Made by a program: the position numbers and the translations under genes. Below the pieces are notes generated by a model. It worked only from the letters and a program-made list of their open reading frames with translations, was not told the DNA's origin and made no database searches. Source: Pseudomonas sp. 7SR1 (GTDB lineage: Bacteria > Pseudomonadota > Gammaproteobacteria > Pseudomonadales > Pseudomonadaceae). Taken from it: DNA of 64,000 nt. Location: contig NZ_LT707064.1 of NCBI RefSeq assembly GCF_900156465.1, forward strand, positions 3,318,501 through 3,382,500. Reading direction: 5' to 3'. Below are positions 8,382 to 18,955 of the stretch, piece after piece; the stretch's first letter is position 1, and each line of letters begins with the position of its first letter.

Positions 8382-9626
8382 GTGTCGCGTAGACGCGTCG
8401 TAGTCACCGGTATGGGTATGTTGTCGCCACTGGGCACGGATGTGCCGAGCAGCTGGCAGGGCATTCTGGCTGGCCGTAGTGGCATTGGTCTGATCGAACA
8501 CACCGACCTTTCTGCCTATTCCACCCGTTTTGGCGGCTCGGTAAAGGGCTTCAATGTCGAGGAATACCTGTCGGTCAAGGAAGCCCGCAAGCTAGACCTG
8601 TTCATCCAGTATGGTCTGGCAGCCGGATTCCAGGCAGTGCGTAACGCCGGCCTGGAAGTCACCGACGCCAACCGTGAGCGCATCGGCGTTGCCATGGGCT
8701 CGGGTATCGGCGGCTTGACCAATATCGAAGAGACCAGCCGTACATTGCACGATTCGGGGCCGCGACGGATTTCCCCATTCTTCGTGCCGGGCTCGATCAT
8801 CAACATGATTTCCGGTTTCCTGTCCATCCACCTGGGTGTGCAGGGGCCCAACTACGCCATTGCCACGGCGTGCACCACGGGTACCCACTGCATAGGCATG
8901 GCTGCCCGCAACATCATGTACGACGAAGCCGACGTCATGATTGCCGGCGGTGCCGAGATGGCCGCGTGTGGCCTGGGCATGGGTGGCTTCGGTGCCTCCC
9001 GTGCGCTGTCGACCCGCAACGATGAACCGACCCGCGCCAGCCGTCCATGGGACAAGGGCCGTGATGGCTTCGTGCTGTCCGATGGTTCCGGTGCGCTGGT
9101 ACTCGAGGAACTGGAGCATGCCAAGGCCCGCGGCGCTACCATTTATGCCGAGCTCATCGGCTTCGGTACCAGCGGCGATGCCTACCACATGACATCGCCT
9201 CCGGCCGATGGCGCCGGTGCGGCCCGTTGCATCGCCAATGCTCTGCGGGATGCGAAGGTCAATGCCGACCAGGTCCAGTACATCAACGCCCATGGCACCT
9301 CGACCCCTGCGGGCGACCTGGCCGAAGCCCAGGCGATCAAGACCGTATTCGGTGATCATGCCTACAAGCTGGCCGTCAGCTCCACCAAGTCCATGACCGG
9401 TCACCTGCTGGGGGCCGCCGGTGCGGTAGAGGCGATCTTCAGCGTACTGGCGATCAACAGCCAGGTCGCGCCGCCGACCATCAACCTCGACGAGCCGGAT
9501 GAAGGCTGCGACCTGGACTTCGTTCCGCATACCGCCCGTGGCATGGATATCGATGTAGTGATATCCAACTCCTTCGGCTTTGGCGGGACCAACGGCTCGC
9601 TGGTGTTCCGCCGGTTCGCTGGTTGA
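8382..9626 (+). CDS. fabF: 3-oxoacyl-ACP synthase II FabF
   Basis: FabF elongates acyl-ACP by decarboxylative condensation with malonyl-ACP. Catalytic Cys is in ATACTTGTH (about residue 164), with the active-site histidines in [11 protein letters not shown] (near 304) and [12 protein letters not shown] (near 341). At 414 residues it is full length. Start is GTG at 8382 after AGGAGAG. The stop overlaps the pabC start by one base (TGATG). Confidence 0.96.
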   Translation: MSRRRVVVTGMGMLSPLGTDVPSSWQGILAGRSGIGLIEHTDLSAYSTRFGGSVKGFNVEEYLSVKEARKLDLFIQYGLAAGFQAVRNAGLEVTDANRERIGVAMGSGIGGLTNIEETSRTLHDSGPRRISPFFVPGSIINMISGFLSIHLGVQGPNYAIATACTTGTHCIGMAARNIMYDEADVMIAGGAEMAACGLGMGGFGASRALSTRNDEPTRASRPWDKGRDGFVLSDGSGALVLEELEHAKARGATIYAELIGFGTSGDAYHMTSPPADGAGAARCIANALRDAKVNADQVQYINAHGTSTPAGDLAEAQAIKTVFGDHAYKLAVSSTKSMTGHLLGAAGAVEAIFSVLAINSQVAPPTINLDEPDEGCDLDFVPHTARGMDIDVVISNSFGFGGTNGSLVFRRFAG

Positions 9627-10441
9627 TGGATAGCTGGGTCGACGGTCAGCCGGCCGACGTTCTGTCGCTGAAGGATCGCGGCCTGGCTTATGGCGATGGG
9701 TTGTTTGAAACCATCGCCGTGCGTGCCGGCGTACCCGTGCTGCTGGAGCGTCATCTGCAACGTCTTGAACAGGGTTGCCAACGGCTGGCGCTCCATGTCG
9801 ACTGGGTTGCGTTGAGCGCCGAGCTGGACGCCTACGCGCAAGGCCTGGGGCAGGGGGTGCTGAAACTGATCGTGACCCGAGGCGACGGCCTGCGGGGTTA
9901 TGCCGCCGTCCCGTCGGCCCCGGCCCGGCGCATCCTGCAAGGCAGTCCGCCGGTCGCGTATCCCGCTGCGCATGCCGAGCAGGGAATTTCCCTCTTTCCT
10001 TGTGCCACGCGCCTGTCCGAGCAGCCTTTGCTCGCGGGCCTCAAGCACCTCAATCGCCTTGAGCAGGTGTTGGCCCGCGCCGAATGGGGCGGTGCGGAAC
10101 ATGCCGAAGGCCTGATGCGGGATACCTCCGGGCGAGTGATCGAAGGGGTGTTCAGCAATCTGTTTCTGGTGTGCGATGGTGTGCTGATGACGCCTGACCT
10201 GAGCCGTTGCGGTGTGGCCGGGGTGATGCGCGCCGAATTATTGTTTCAAGCCGAGTCCCAGGGCATCGTCACGCAGATTGCCGATATTGGCCTGGAGCAA
10301 CTGCACCTGGCCGACGAAGTCTTTGTCTGCAACAGCGTATATGGCGTGTGGCCGGTACGCGCATGCGGTTCGGCACGCTGGTCGGCCGGGCCGCTCACCC
10401 GTAAACTGCAGACCCTTGCCCGCGCGTTATTGGATGTTTGA
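9626..10441 (+). CDS. pabC: Aminodeoxychorismate lyase PabC
   Basis: PabC is a PLP fold-type IV enzyme that releases pyruvate from 4-amino-4-deoxychorismate to give p-aminobenzoate for folate. The 271-residue product shows DRGLAYGDGLFET near 18-30, a lysine in GLKHLNRLEQV that fits the Schiff-base position, and EGVFSNLFL further on. ATG 9626 is chosen over TTG 9623 because it overlaps the fabF stop by one base. A conserved neighbour of fabF and mltG. Confidence 0.93.
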   Translation: MDSWVDGQPADVLSLKDRGLAYGDGLFETIAVRAGVPVLLERHLQRLEQGCQRLALHVDWVALSAELDAYAQGLGQGVLKLIVTRGDGLRGYAAVPSAPARRILQGSPPVAYPAAHAEQGISLFPCATRLSEQPLLAGLKHLNRLEQVLARAEWGGAEHAEGLMRDTSGRVIEGVFSNLFLVCDGVLMTPDLSRCGVAGVMRAELLFQAESQGIVTQIADIGLEQLHLADEVFVCNSVYGVWPVRACGSARWSAGPLTRKLQTLARALLDV

Positions 10442-10444
10442 TTC

Positions 10445-11605
10445 GTGAGACGTAAATTCTTGCTGTTGCTGGAAACCGGACTGGTTCTGGCAGGGCTGTT
10501 GTGGGGCGCTTCGGCCTGGAAGATTCATTCGGCGCTGCAGCAGCCGTTGAACATTACCCAGGAAGAACTGCTGGATATTCCCAGCGGGACCAACCCGACC
10601 GGGACCCTCAAGCGTCTCGAGGCCGAAGGTCTGATCAAGGACGCTTTCTGGCTGCGGGTGTATTGGCGTTTCAACCTTGCCGGCCAACCCCTGCACGCCG
10701 GCGAGTACCGCATGGTGCCGGGCATGACGATGCAGGACCTGATCGCCGTGTGGAAGCGTGGGGAAGTGGTGCAGTACAGCGTGACGCTGGTGGAGGGCTG
10801 GAATTTCCGTCAGGTCCGTGCCGCGCTGGCCAAGGATGAAAAACTCCAGCAGACCCTGACCGGCCTGAGCGACAGCGAGGTCATGGATCGGCTCGGCCAC
10901 TCCGGCGTCTTTCCCGAGGGGCGGTTTTTCCCCGACACCTATCGTTTCGTACGCGGGACCTCGGACGCCGACGTGCTGAACCAGGCCTACAACCGGCTCG
11001 AGGAAGTGCTCGCCAGGGAGTGGGCCGAACGCTCCCCCGATGCCCCTTACACCCAGCCTTATCAGGCGCTGATCATGGCGTCGCTGGTGGAGAAGGAAAC
11101 CGGCGTGCCACAGGAGCGCGGGCAGATCGCCGGTGTGTTCGTGCGTCGGCTGCGCATGGGCATGTTGCTGCAGACCGACCCTACGGTTATCTACGGCCTG
11201 GGCGAGCGCTACACCGGCAAGCTCACCCGAGCCCATTTGAAAGAAGAAAACCCATACAACACCTACATGGTCCCGGGCCTGCCGCCGACGCCAATCGCGA
11301 TGGTGGGACGAGAGGCGATTCATGCGGCCCTGAATCCGGCGCCGGGAAGCAGCCTTTACTTTGTCGCTCGCGGTGATGGCAGCCATGTCTTCTCCGACAG
11401 CCTGGAATCGCACAACAATGCGGTGCGCGAGTACCAGCTCAAGCGACGTGCCGATTATCGTTCCAGTCCTGCGCCAGCTACGCTGGACGACACCGCGCCG
11501 ATTCCCGCCGCATCGCCTGATACGGCGCCCGAAGCCGTGCCCCAGGTCCCGGCACAGCAGCCGGCTCCCGAACCGAATGCCAGCGAGCCGTCGGGCTCGC
11601 AATGA
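10445..11605 (+). CDS. mltG: Endolytic transglycosylase MltG
   Basis: MltG cleaves nascent peptidoglycan strands at the inner membrane and is thought to terminate glycan chain growth. One N-terminal membrane segment (about 5-22) is followed by a LysM-like region and the YceG domain, with the catalytic Glu in SLVEKETG and the family sequences TDPTVIYGLG and NTYMVPGLPPTPI. The GTG start lies three bases after pabC. The last 40 residues are Pro/Ala-rich and probably disordered. Confidence 0.93.
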   Translation: MRRKFLLLLETGLVLAGLLWGASAWKIHSALQQPLNITQEELLDIPSGTNPTGTLKRLEAEGLIKDAFWLRVYWRFNLAGQPLHAGEYRMVPGMTMQDLIAVWKRGEVVQYSVTLVEGWNFRQVRAALAKDEKLQQTLTGLSDSEVMDRLGHSGVFPEGRFFPDTYRFVRGTSDADVLNQAYNRLEEVLAREWAERSPDAPYTQPYQALIMASLVEKETGVPQERGQIAGVFVRRLRMGMLLQTDPTVIYGLGERYTGKLTRAHLKEENPYNTYMVPGLPPTPIAMVGREAIHAALNPAPGSSLYFVARGDGSHVFSDSLESHNNAVREYQLKRRADYRSSPAPATLDDTAPIPAASPDTAPEAVPQVPAQQPAPEPNASEPSGSQ

Positions 11606-11615
11606 CTCTGATTAA

Positions 11616-13236
<1,621 letters not shown>

Positions 13237-13275
13237 CAGGCTGCAACTGAAGGAAAACCGGTGAGAATGTTCCTT

Positions 13276-13366
13276 GCTCTGTACGAAAAGCCTTGATACT
13301 CGTTCAGGCAGCGTTGAAAGCTGCCTCGCCTTGCCTGGCCTTCGTCTCAAGACTTTCATACAGAGC
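13276..13366. repeat. MITE-like intergenic element, copy 1 (91 bp)
   Basis: The ends form imperfect inverted repeats: GCTCTGTACGAAAAG on the left and the complement GCTCTGTATGAAAG on the right, both continuing into CTTGA-rich sequence. The reverse complement matches the element at 24684-24824 in both ends and in an internal TTTCAACGCTGC block. There is no coding capacity. It lies between holB and pilZ. Confidence 0.7.
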
Positions 13367-13398
13367 CTAGACTCAGCTCAATCGCAGCGGAGGTCAGC

Positions 13399-13755
13399 AT
13401 GAACGAACCTGTCAGTCCCGGTCCACGCAATGGCATCCTGTCCCTGACCATCAAGGACAAATCGGTGCTTTACGCCGCCTACATGCCTTTTATCAAGAAT
13501 GGTGGCCTGTTCATTCCCACCAACAAGAATTATCGCCTGGGCGATGAAGTGTTCATGCTGTTGAGCCTGATGGAGGAGCCGGAGAAGATCCCGGTCGCCG
13601 GCAAGGTGATCTGGCTGACTCCCAAGGGCGCCCAGGGCAATCGCGCCGCCGGCGTCGGCGTGCAGTTCAACGAGGGCGACAACTCCGCCCGCAACCAGAT
13701 CGAAACCCACTTGGCCGGAACCCTGAAATCCGACCGTCCCACCCATACGATGTAA
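13399..13755 (+). CDS. pilZ: Type IV pilus assembly protein PilZ
   Basis: The founding PilZ protein is needed for type IV pilus biogenesis and binds the PilB/FimX machinery. The 118 residues include NGILSLTIKDKSVLYAAYMP and GGLFIPTNKNYRLGDEVFML, near identical to the P. aeruginosa protein as I recall it. The c-di-GMP-binding RxxxR and DxSxxG motifs of other PilZ domains are absent, as expected for this orthologue. A good ribosome binding site (GGAGG) precedes the ATG. tatD follows after 11 bases. Confidence 0.93.
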   Translation: MNEPVSPGPRNGILSLTIKDKSVLYAAYMPFIKNGGLFIPTNKNYRLGDEVFMLLSLMEEPEKIPVAGKVIWLTPKGAQGNRAAGVGVQFNEGDNSARNQIETHLAGTLKSDRPTHTM

Positions 13756-13766
13756 CCTGGTTCCCT

Positions 13767-14561
13767 ATGCTTGTAGATTCCCATTGCCACCTTGACCGCC
13801 TCGATCTTGCCGCCCATGGCGGCTCCCTGGATGCTGCGCTGGACGCGGCTCGTCAGCGGGGCGTCGGGCACTTCCTGTGCATCGGCGTCAGCGCCGACAA
13901 TGCCGCCGACGTCAAGGTCCTGGCCGAACGCTACGAAGATGTCGATTGTTCGGTCGGCATCCATCCCCTCGATGTCCAGCCCGACGCCGCGCCGGCTCTG
14001 GACTGGCTGTTGCGCGAACTCGATCATCCGCGGGTGGTGGCGATTGGTGAAACCGGTCTGGACTATCACTATGAGCCCGAAGCCGCCGAAGTCCAGCAGG
14101 CGTCGTTCCGACTGCACCTGGAAGCGGCTCGACAAACCGCAAAGCCGGTGATCATCCATACCCGGGGCGCCCGAGCCGATACCCTGGCCTTGTTGCGCGA
14201 GGCCGCGTTGCCCCAGGCTGGCGTGCTGCACTGCTTCACCGAGGACTGGGACATGGCCAGGGCTGCGTTGGACATGGGCTATTACATTTCCCTGTCGGGC
14301 ATTGTCACGTTCCGCAACGCCGATGCCTTGCGCGATGTGGCCAGCAAAGTGCCGGCCGACCGCTTGCTGGTGGAAACCGATTCGCCTTACCTGGCGCCGA
14401 TTCCGTACCGCGGCAAACCGAACCTGCCGCAATACGTACGGGAAGTGGCGGAGTTTCTGGCGATGTTGCGGGGCGAATCCTACGAGCGTTTTGCAGCCCA
14501 GACGACAGAGAACTTCCAACGGCTGTTCCCGCTGGCCCACGTCCGTTCGGCACGGGCTTGA
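13767..14561 (+). CDS. TatD-family metal-dependent deoxyribonuclease
   Basis: A TIM-barrel metallohydrolase of the TatD/YcfH family, cytoplasmic, acting on DNA 3' ends or related substrates. VDSHCHLDRLD at about residues 3-13 supplies the metal-binding histidines, IGETGLDYHY near 94-103 the glutamate, and VETDSPYLAPIPYRGKPN near 200-217 the C-terminal metal ligand and family signature. At 264 residues it is full length. It is the last gene of the holB-pilZ run. No plus-strand terminator is obvious: the hairpin just beyond it works for the opposite strand. Confidence 0.92.
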   Translation: MLVDSHCHLDRLDLAAHGGSLDAALDAARQRGVGHFLCIGVSADNAADVKVLAERYEDVDCSVGIHPLDVQPDAAPALDWLLRELDHPRVVAIGETGLDYHYEPEAAEVQQASFRLHLEAARQTAKPVIIHTRGARADTLALLREAALPQAGVLHCFTEDWDMARAALDMGYYISLSGIVTFRNADALRDVASKVPADRLLVETDSPYLAPIPYRGKPNLPQYVREVAEFLAMLRGESYERFAAQTTENFQRLFPLAHVRSARA

Positions 14562-14570
14562 ATTTCAAGC

Positions 14571-14690
14571 AAAAAAAACCCGGGTTCTGGGGGGTGAATC
14601 CGGGTTAAGACCATTAGGAGTAAAACAAAGGCACGCGGTCCTTTGGTACCTTTATCGGCGCGTCACTTGGGGGAGATGTCGCACCGACAG
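14571..14690 (-). ncRNA. rgsA: Candidate RgsA (P16) small regulatory RNA
   Basis: On the minus strand a stem (arms 14577-14583 and 14600-14606, CCGGGTT with AACCCGG) is followed by eight T residues, a clear intrinsic terminator for an RNA coming from the right. Two candidate -10 boxes, AATACT at about 14700-14695 and CATACT at about 14710-14705, would start a transcript of roughly 120-130 bases. Single-stranded TTTTACTCCTAATGG lies in its body. In P. aeruginosa the RpoS-dependent sRNA RgsA sits beside tatD, so position, size and strand fit. Exact ends are inferred. Confidence 0.7.
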
Positions 14691-14945
14691 TTCAAGTATT
14701 GATCAGTATGCGGACGCGTCCAGTTTGCCCGGGGCGGTTTTTAAACAAATTTGGAATACGCTCGCTTCGGATAAGTTCTCATTGTCGCCTATGCCTGCCT
14801 CCGGGGCGTGGTGGGGCAAGGGAAGAAGAGCCAGATCTATACGATTTTGTGAAGAACTGAGGCCGGGAACGGATGATCCGTGCATTTTTGCGTAAGTTAG
14901 GCATAATACCCGGCTTCGAATTTTGACCCTTCAGACCTTTCTCTT

Positions 14946-15584
14946 ATGCACAAAGAACCTCGTAAGGTCCGTGAGTTTCGTCGCCGCGAGCAGGAAATTC
15001 TCGACACCGCGCTCAAGTTGTTCCTCGATCAGGGTGAAGACAGCGTCACCGTCGAGATGATTGCGGATGCCGTGGGTATCGGCAAAGGCACGATTTATAA
15101 ACATTTCAAATCCAAGGCGGAGATCTACCTGCGCCTGATGCTCGATTACGAGCGTGATTTGAACGAACTGCTGCATTCGGCCGATGTGGACAAGGACAAG
15201 GAAGCCCTGTCCCGGGCCTACTTCGAATTCCGCATGCGCGATCCGCAACGTTATCGCTTGTTCGATCGCCTGGAAGAGAAGGTGGTCAAGGGCAACCAGG
15301 TACCGGAGATGGTCGAGGAGCTGCACAAGATCCGCGCCTCGAATTTCGATCGCCTGACCTTGTTGATCAAGGGCCGGATCAGCGAAGGCAAGCTTGAAGA
15401 CGTGCCACCCTATTTCCATTACTGCGCTGCCTGGGCGTTGGTGCATGGCGCGGTGGCGCTGTATCACTCGCCGTTCTGGAGCAACGTGCTGGAAGATCAG
15501 GAAGGCTTCTTCCAGTTCCTGATGGACATCGGCGTACGCATGGGCAACAAGCGCAAGCGCGATACCGACGTCCCGAGCAGCTGA
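14946..15584 (+). CDS. TetR/AcrR-family transcriptional regulator
   Basis: A 212-residue repressor-type protein. The helix-turn-helix is at about 12-58 (ILDTALKLFLDQGEDSVTVE then GIGKGTIYKHFKSKAEIYLR). The C-terminal ligand domain is not diagnostic. It lies beside the rgsA locus, as in P. aeruginosa. ATG 14946 is the only reasonable start. No palindromic operator stands out upstream, and its targets are unknown. Confidence 0.85.
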   Translation: MHKEPRKVREFRRREQEILDTALKLFLDQGEDSVTVEMIADAVGIGKGTIYKHFKSKAEIYLRLMLDYERDLNELLHSADVDKDKEALSRAYFEFRMRDPQRYRLFDRLEEKVVKGNQVPEMVEELHKIRASNFDRLTLLIKGRISEGKLEDVPPYFHYCAAWALVHGAVALYHSPFWSNVLEDQEGFFQFLMDIGVRMGNKRKRDTDVPSS

Positions 15585-15600
15585 CATTCACCTGTCTGAT

Positions 15601-15626
15601 TGCGCCATGGCTGCTTACATGGCGCA
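15601..15626. repeat. Perfect 9-bp inverted repeat downstream of the TetR gene
   Basis: TGCGCCATG (15601-15609) and CATGGCGCA (15618-15626) can form a hairpin with an eight-base loop 16 bases after the stop codon. There is no T-run, so it is at best a weak terminator or mRNA-stabilising stem. Confidence 0.5.
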
Positions 15627-15720
15627 GTGCCCCAGTAATATACTCAGGCATGAGGCTTGCGAAAACTTGAATTCTGAGTCAAGTTTTGCCAGTCCGATTC
15701 TTCTTCCGCCGGAGTGATCC

Positions 15721-16689
15721 ATGATCGTTGATCGTCAGGGCAGGCGTTTTCGCAATTTGCGAGTCAGCCTGACTTCCGCCTGCAACTACGCCTGTACCTA
15801 CTGCGTACCTGATGGCAAGCGTCTGGTCGCCGCACAGGATGAGCTGTCGGCCGAGGCGATGGCCCGAGGCGTGGCTTACCTGATCGAGGCCGCCGGTATC
15901 GAGCGTTTGCGCATCACCGGTGGCGAGCCGCTGGTGAGCCCAAAACTCGAGCGTTTCATGACGGCGGTGGGGCAGATGGGGCTGGAAGACATCAGCCTGA
16001 CCACCAACGGCCAATTGTTGGCGAAGAAACTGCCTTTGCTGGTGGACGCCGGAATCCGTCGCATCAACGTTTCCCTCGACACCCTGGATCCTTCTGCGTT
16101 TCGCGGGATCGCACGAGGGGGCGACCTGGCGACCGTGCTAGACGGCATGGACCAGGCCCGGGCGGCGGGCATGAAGATCAAGGTCAACATGGTGCCGTTG
16201 CGCGGACAGAACCTGGACCAGGTCATGCCGCTGCTCGAATACTGCCTGGAGCGGGGTTACGAGCTGCGTTTCATCGAGTTGATGCGCATGGGCCACCTGG
16301 CCAGCGACTCCAATGCATTCCTGCAGCAGTTCGTCAGCCTCGAACAGCTGTTGAGCCTGATTGGCGACCGGTACGAATACCTCCAGGCCAACGCGCCGGT
16401 GGATGCCACGGCGGTACGTTACGAGATTCCGGGCATGGGGCACTTCGGGGTGATCGCCAACGAAAGCGTGCCGTTCTGCCGTACCTGCTCGCGGCTGCGG
16501 TTGTCCTCGACGGGCTGGTTGCACGGCTGCCTGTCGTCGAGCAATCGTCACTTCATTGGCGACCTGCTGGATAAACCTCGTCACCAGGCCTTGCCGGCTA
16601 TCCAGCGGTTGCTGGTCAAGGCCCTGGGAGACAAGCAGGAAGTAGCGTTTTCCGGTGGCGCCACCATCATGAAGATCATCGGCGGCTGA
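15721..16689 (+). CDS. moaA: GTP 3',8-cyclase MoaA
   Basis: Radical SAM enzyme that starts molybdenum cofactor synthesis from GTP. The N-terminal cluster motif CNYACTYC (CxxxCxxC) lies at about residues 21-28, the GGEPLV SAM-binding motif near 66-71, and the second 4Fe-4S ligands in CRTCSRLRLSSTGWLHGC near 252-270. The protein ends in GG, which is needed for activity in this family. At 322 residues it is complete. No other moa gene is adjacent, so this is a stand-alone copy. Confidence 0.93.
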   Translation: MIVDRQGRRFRNLRVSLTSACNYACTYCVPDGKRLVAAQDELSAEAMARGVAYLIEAAGIERLRITGGEPLVSPKLERFMTAVGQMGLEDISLTTNGQLLAKKLPLLVDAGIRRINVSLDTLDPSAFRGIARGGDLATVLDGMDQARAAGMKIKVNMVPLRGQNLDQVMPLLEYCLERGYELRFIELMRMGHLASDSNAFLQQFVSLEQLLSLIGDRYEYLQANAPVDATAVRYEIPGMGHFGVIANESVPFCRTCSRLRLSSTGWLHGCLSSSNRHFIGDLLDKPRHQALPAIQRLLVKALGDKQEVAFSGGATIMKIIGG

Positions 16690-16696
16690 TCCGCCT

Positions 16697-16821
16697 TTGT
16701 GGCGAGGGGATCTATCCCCGTCGGGGGCGAAACAGCCCTCGGCCCTGTCACCCCTGGGAATCGGACTGACTGCATTACAAGGGGCGCCTCGCACCCCATC
16801 GGGGATGAATCCCCTTGCAAC
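16697..16821. repeat. REPIN-like pair of inverted REP sequences
   Basis: GTGGCGAGGGGATCTATCCCCG begins near 16699, and the complementary-orientation copy CGGGGATGAATCCCC sits near 16799-16814. Each unit is itself an inverted repeat (GGGGAT/ATCCCC). Two REP units facing each other about 70 bases apart is the Pseudomonas REPIN layout. There is no coding sequence here. Confidence 0.7.
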
Positions 16822-16916
16822 AGGAATATGACGGCCCCCTCATCTATCGAACTGGCGCAAAAGCTGCATCCAACGGCCATTCGCCGGTTTTCCGACACCG
16901 GTCTCTGGAGGGTAGG

Positions 16917-17522
16917 ATGCGTAGCCTGGTTTTGCTGCTGGCCGTCTTGGTGCTTGGCGGCTGCATGAATGTCAGCGACATGGGGGAGGGCGTGCGTTAT
17001 CACATGAGCGACGCCGGCCTGCTGGATCACAGCGATAGCCGTCGTGTGAATAACCTGCGTATCCAGCCCGATTCCTTTATCTATATTGCCCAAGGGGCCT
17101 TCGCTCCGCCGGGCAGCGCCTATCCGCGACCCAATGTCGTGGCCGAGGAAGCCTTCAACGGTTTCATCGAATATTTCCCCATGGTTCGGCGCGCCCGGGT
17201 TCCTGAGGGCCTCGACCAGGCCATGGGCGAAGCCCGTGCCGCCGGTGCCCATTACCTGCTGTATACCCGGTTCGCCAAGGCCGACAACCGCATCGGCAAC
17301 ACCGACGAATGGTTGGACGAGGAAGCCGTGGACCGCCTGGGCGTCGACACCAGCGTGATCCAGATCATGTTGATCGAGACCAGTACCCAGTATTTGATCG
17401 ATACTGCACGTATCAAGAGTCGTGGCGGTTTGCTGACACTGCACGACAAACAACCACAAGACCTCATCGCCCCACCCTTGCGTGAATATGCCCGCAGCCT
17501 GCTGGGGATGAGTGATCAGTAA
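16917..17522 (+). CDS. DUF4823-family lipoprotein
   Basis: The 201-residue product has a lipoprotein signal: MRSLVLLLAVLVLGGC with the lipobox cysteine at about residue 16. The rest matches the DUF4823 pattern, with a mixed alpha/beta region AHYLLYTRFAKADNR and a DTARIKSRGGLLT segment. Start: ATG 16917 follows GGAGGGTAGG at proper spacing. The longer open frame starting at 16815 runs through the REPIN and lacks a signal. Function unknown. It is followed 15 bases later by a DUF1285 gene. Confidence 0.85.
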   Translation: MRSLVLLLAVLVLGGCMNVSDMGEGVRYHMSDAGLLDHSDSRRVNNLRIQPDSFIYIAQGAFAPPGSAYPRPNVVAEEAFNGFIEYFPMVRRARVPEGLDQAMGEARAAGAHYLLYTRFAKADNRIGNTDEWLDEEAVDRLGVDTSVIQIMLIETSTQYLIDTARIKSRGGLLTLHDKQPQDLIAPPLREYARSLLGMSDQ

Positions 17523-17537
17523 ACACAAGGAGTCGAC

Positions 17538-18098
17538 ATGAGCGGACCGCAAAAAGCCAATGACTTGCTGGGGCAGATCCCCAAGACCAGAGGCCTGCCA
17601 CCGGTCCACCTGTGGAACCCCGACTTCTGCGGCGACATCGACATGCGCATCGCCCGGGACGGTACCTGGTATTACCTGGGGACGCCCATCGGGCGAAAGC
17701 CGATGGTCAAGCTGTTTTCCACCATCATCCGCCGTGACGGCGATGACTACTTCCTGATCACCCCCGTGGAAAAAGTCGGCATCCAGGTCGACGATGCGCC
17801 GTTCGTGGCCGTGACCCTCGAGGTCGAAGGCGAGGGGGAAGGGCAGTTGCTACGCTTCACGACCCATGTCGACGAAACCACCGAGGCCGGCCTCGAACAT
17901 CCGATACGGGTGGTGCTCGATCCCCACACCCAGGAGCCCGCGCCTTACGTTCATGTGCGCAGCAACCTGGAAGCGCTGATCCATCGCAATGTCTTCTACC
18001 AACTGGTCGAGCTGGGGGTGAGCCGCGAAATCGACGGCCAGCGATGGCTGGGCGTCTGGAGCGGCGGTGAGTTCTTTCCCATCGGCCTGGAACCGTAG
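17538..18098 (+). CDS. DUF1285 protein
   Basis: A 186-residue cytoplasmic protein of the DUF1285 family, unknown in function. Family features are PPVHLWNPDFCGDIDMRIARDG near 22-43, GTPIGRKPMVKLFSTIIRRD, and a C-terminal WLGVWSGGEFFPIG. AAGGAG precedes the ATG. It is probably cotranscribed with the upstream lipoprotein. Confidence 0.85.
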   Translation: MSGPQKANDLLGQIPKTRGLPPVHLWNPDFCGDIDMRIARDGTWYYLGTPIGRKPMVKLFSTIIRRDGDDYFLITPVEKVGIQVDDAPFVAVTLEVEGEGEGQLLRFTTHVDETTEAGLEHPIRVVLDPHTQEPAPYVHVRSNLEALIHRNVFYQLVELGVSREIDGQRWLGVWSGGEFFPIGLEP

Positions 18099-18155
18099 AT
18101 CCGGTAGGAAGCTCCGGCCCCCGCTGTGAGACCAACCGAAATTCAAATTGACACC

Positions 18156-18171
18156 CAATCATATGATGATT
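18156..18171. promoter_or_regulatory. Putative GntR operator upstream of the gntR-lactonase operon
   Basis: CCAATCATATGATGATT contains the perfect palindrome ATCATATGAT (18158-18167) and the looser pair AATCAT/ATGATT. A near copy, ATCATACGAT in CCAATCATCATACGATATG, lies upstream of the ABC importer at about 20919-20937. The shared sequence suggests one regulator, most likely the adjacent GntR protein. Confidence 0.55.
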
Positions 18172-18208
18172 AGCGTGAGCCTCCATCGAGAGTGCTCATG
18201 GGGTGTTC

Positions 18209-18955
18209 ATGTCCAGCAGTTATCATGCATCGACCGTCGATTGGCTGGGGGGCTGGATCGCCGCCGGCCAGGTCAAGCCTGGGCAGACCATCAAGGTCGA
18301 GGCGGACCTGGGCGAGCAATTGGGTGTCAGCCGTACGGTCATTCGTGAGGCGATCAAGACCCTGGTGGCCAAGGGCATGCTGGAGGTCGGGCCGAAAGTC
18401 GGTACGCGGGTATTGCCGGTGCGGCGCTGGAACCTCTTCGATCCACAGGTGGTCGGCTGGCTGTCGCGCAGCGGCCTGCCGGAGAACTTTGTGGACGACT
18501 TGCTGGACCTGCGCCGGACCATCGAGCCCATGGCGGTGCGGTGGGCCTGCGAGCGGGCGACCGCCGAACAGGTAGAGGCCATCCGTCTGGCCTACCATGC
18601 ACTGGAGCGGGCCGTGGACAGCGGCGCGGACTACAATCTGGCCGACCAGTTTTTCCATGAGTGCATCCTCGCCGCCAGTCATAATCAATTCATCGAACAA
18701 ATGATCCCGGCCCTGGGTGCGTTGCTGGCGGTGTCGTTCGAGGTGTCGGCTGCCGACCCGGACGAACTGCGCCGCACCTTGCCTATCCACAAGGACATCG
18801 CTGAAGCCATCGCCGCTCGTGATGCGGCGCGTGGCGTCTGGGCCTGCATGACCTTGATCGACAATGCCGACCTGGCCATCAAGCGGTTTTACCCTGATGT
18901 GATGGCCGGTCGTACCGACACCGCCGGGCAAGCCGGAAACAGGAGGATTCAGTGA
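18209..18955 (+). CDS. FadR/GntR-family transcriptional regulator
   Basis: A 248-residue GntR regulator. The winged helix is at about 1-75, with LGEQLGVSRTVIREAIKTLV as the recognition region, and an FCD-type ligand domain follows with conserved D and H residues (LADQFFHE, HKDIAEAI). Such proteins often bind sugar acids or lactones. ATG 18209 is preferred to GTG 18203, though the ribosome binding site is weak. The stop overlaps the lactonase start by one base. It probably controls the sugar dehydrogenation and import genes here. Confidence 0.85.
   Translation: MSSSYHASTVDWLGGWIAAGQVKPGQTIKVEADLGEQLGVSRTVIREAIKTLVAKGMLEVGPKVGTRVLPVRRWNLFDPQVVGWLSRSGLPENFVDDLLDLRRTIEPMAVRWACERATAEQVEAIRLAYHALERAVDSGADYNLADQFFHECILAASHNQFIEQMIPALGALLAVSFEVSAADPDELRRTLPIHKDIAEAIAARDAARGVWACMTLIDNADLAIKRFYPDVMAGRTDTAGQAGNRRIQ

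Noticed and set aside
14571..14606. The hairpin after tatD as the tatD terminator
   Set aside because: The T-run lies on the minus-strand side of the stem, so it terminates leftward transcription and fits the sRNA.
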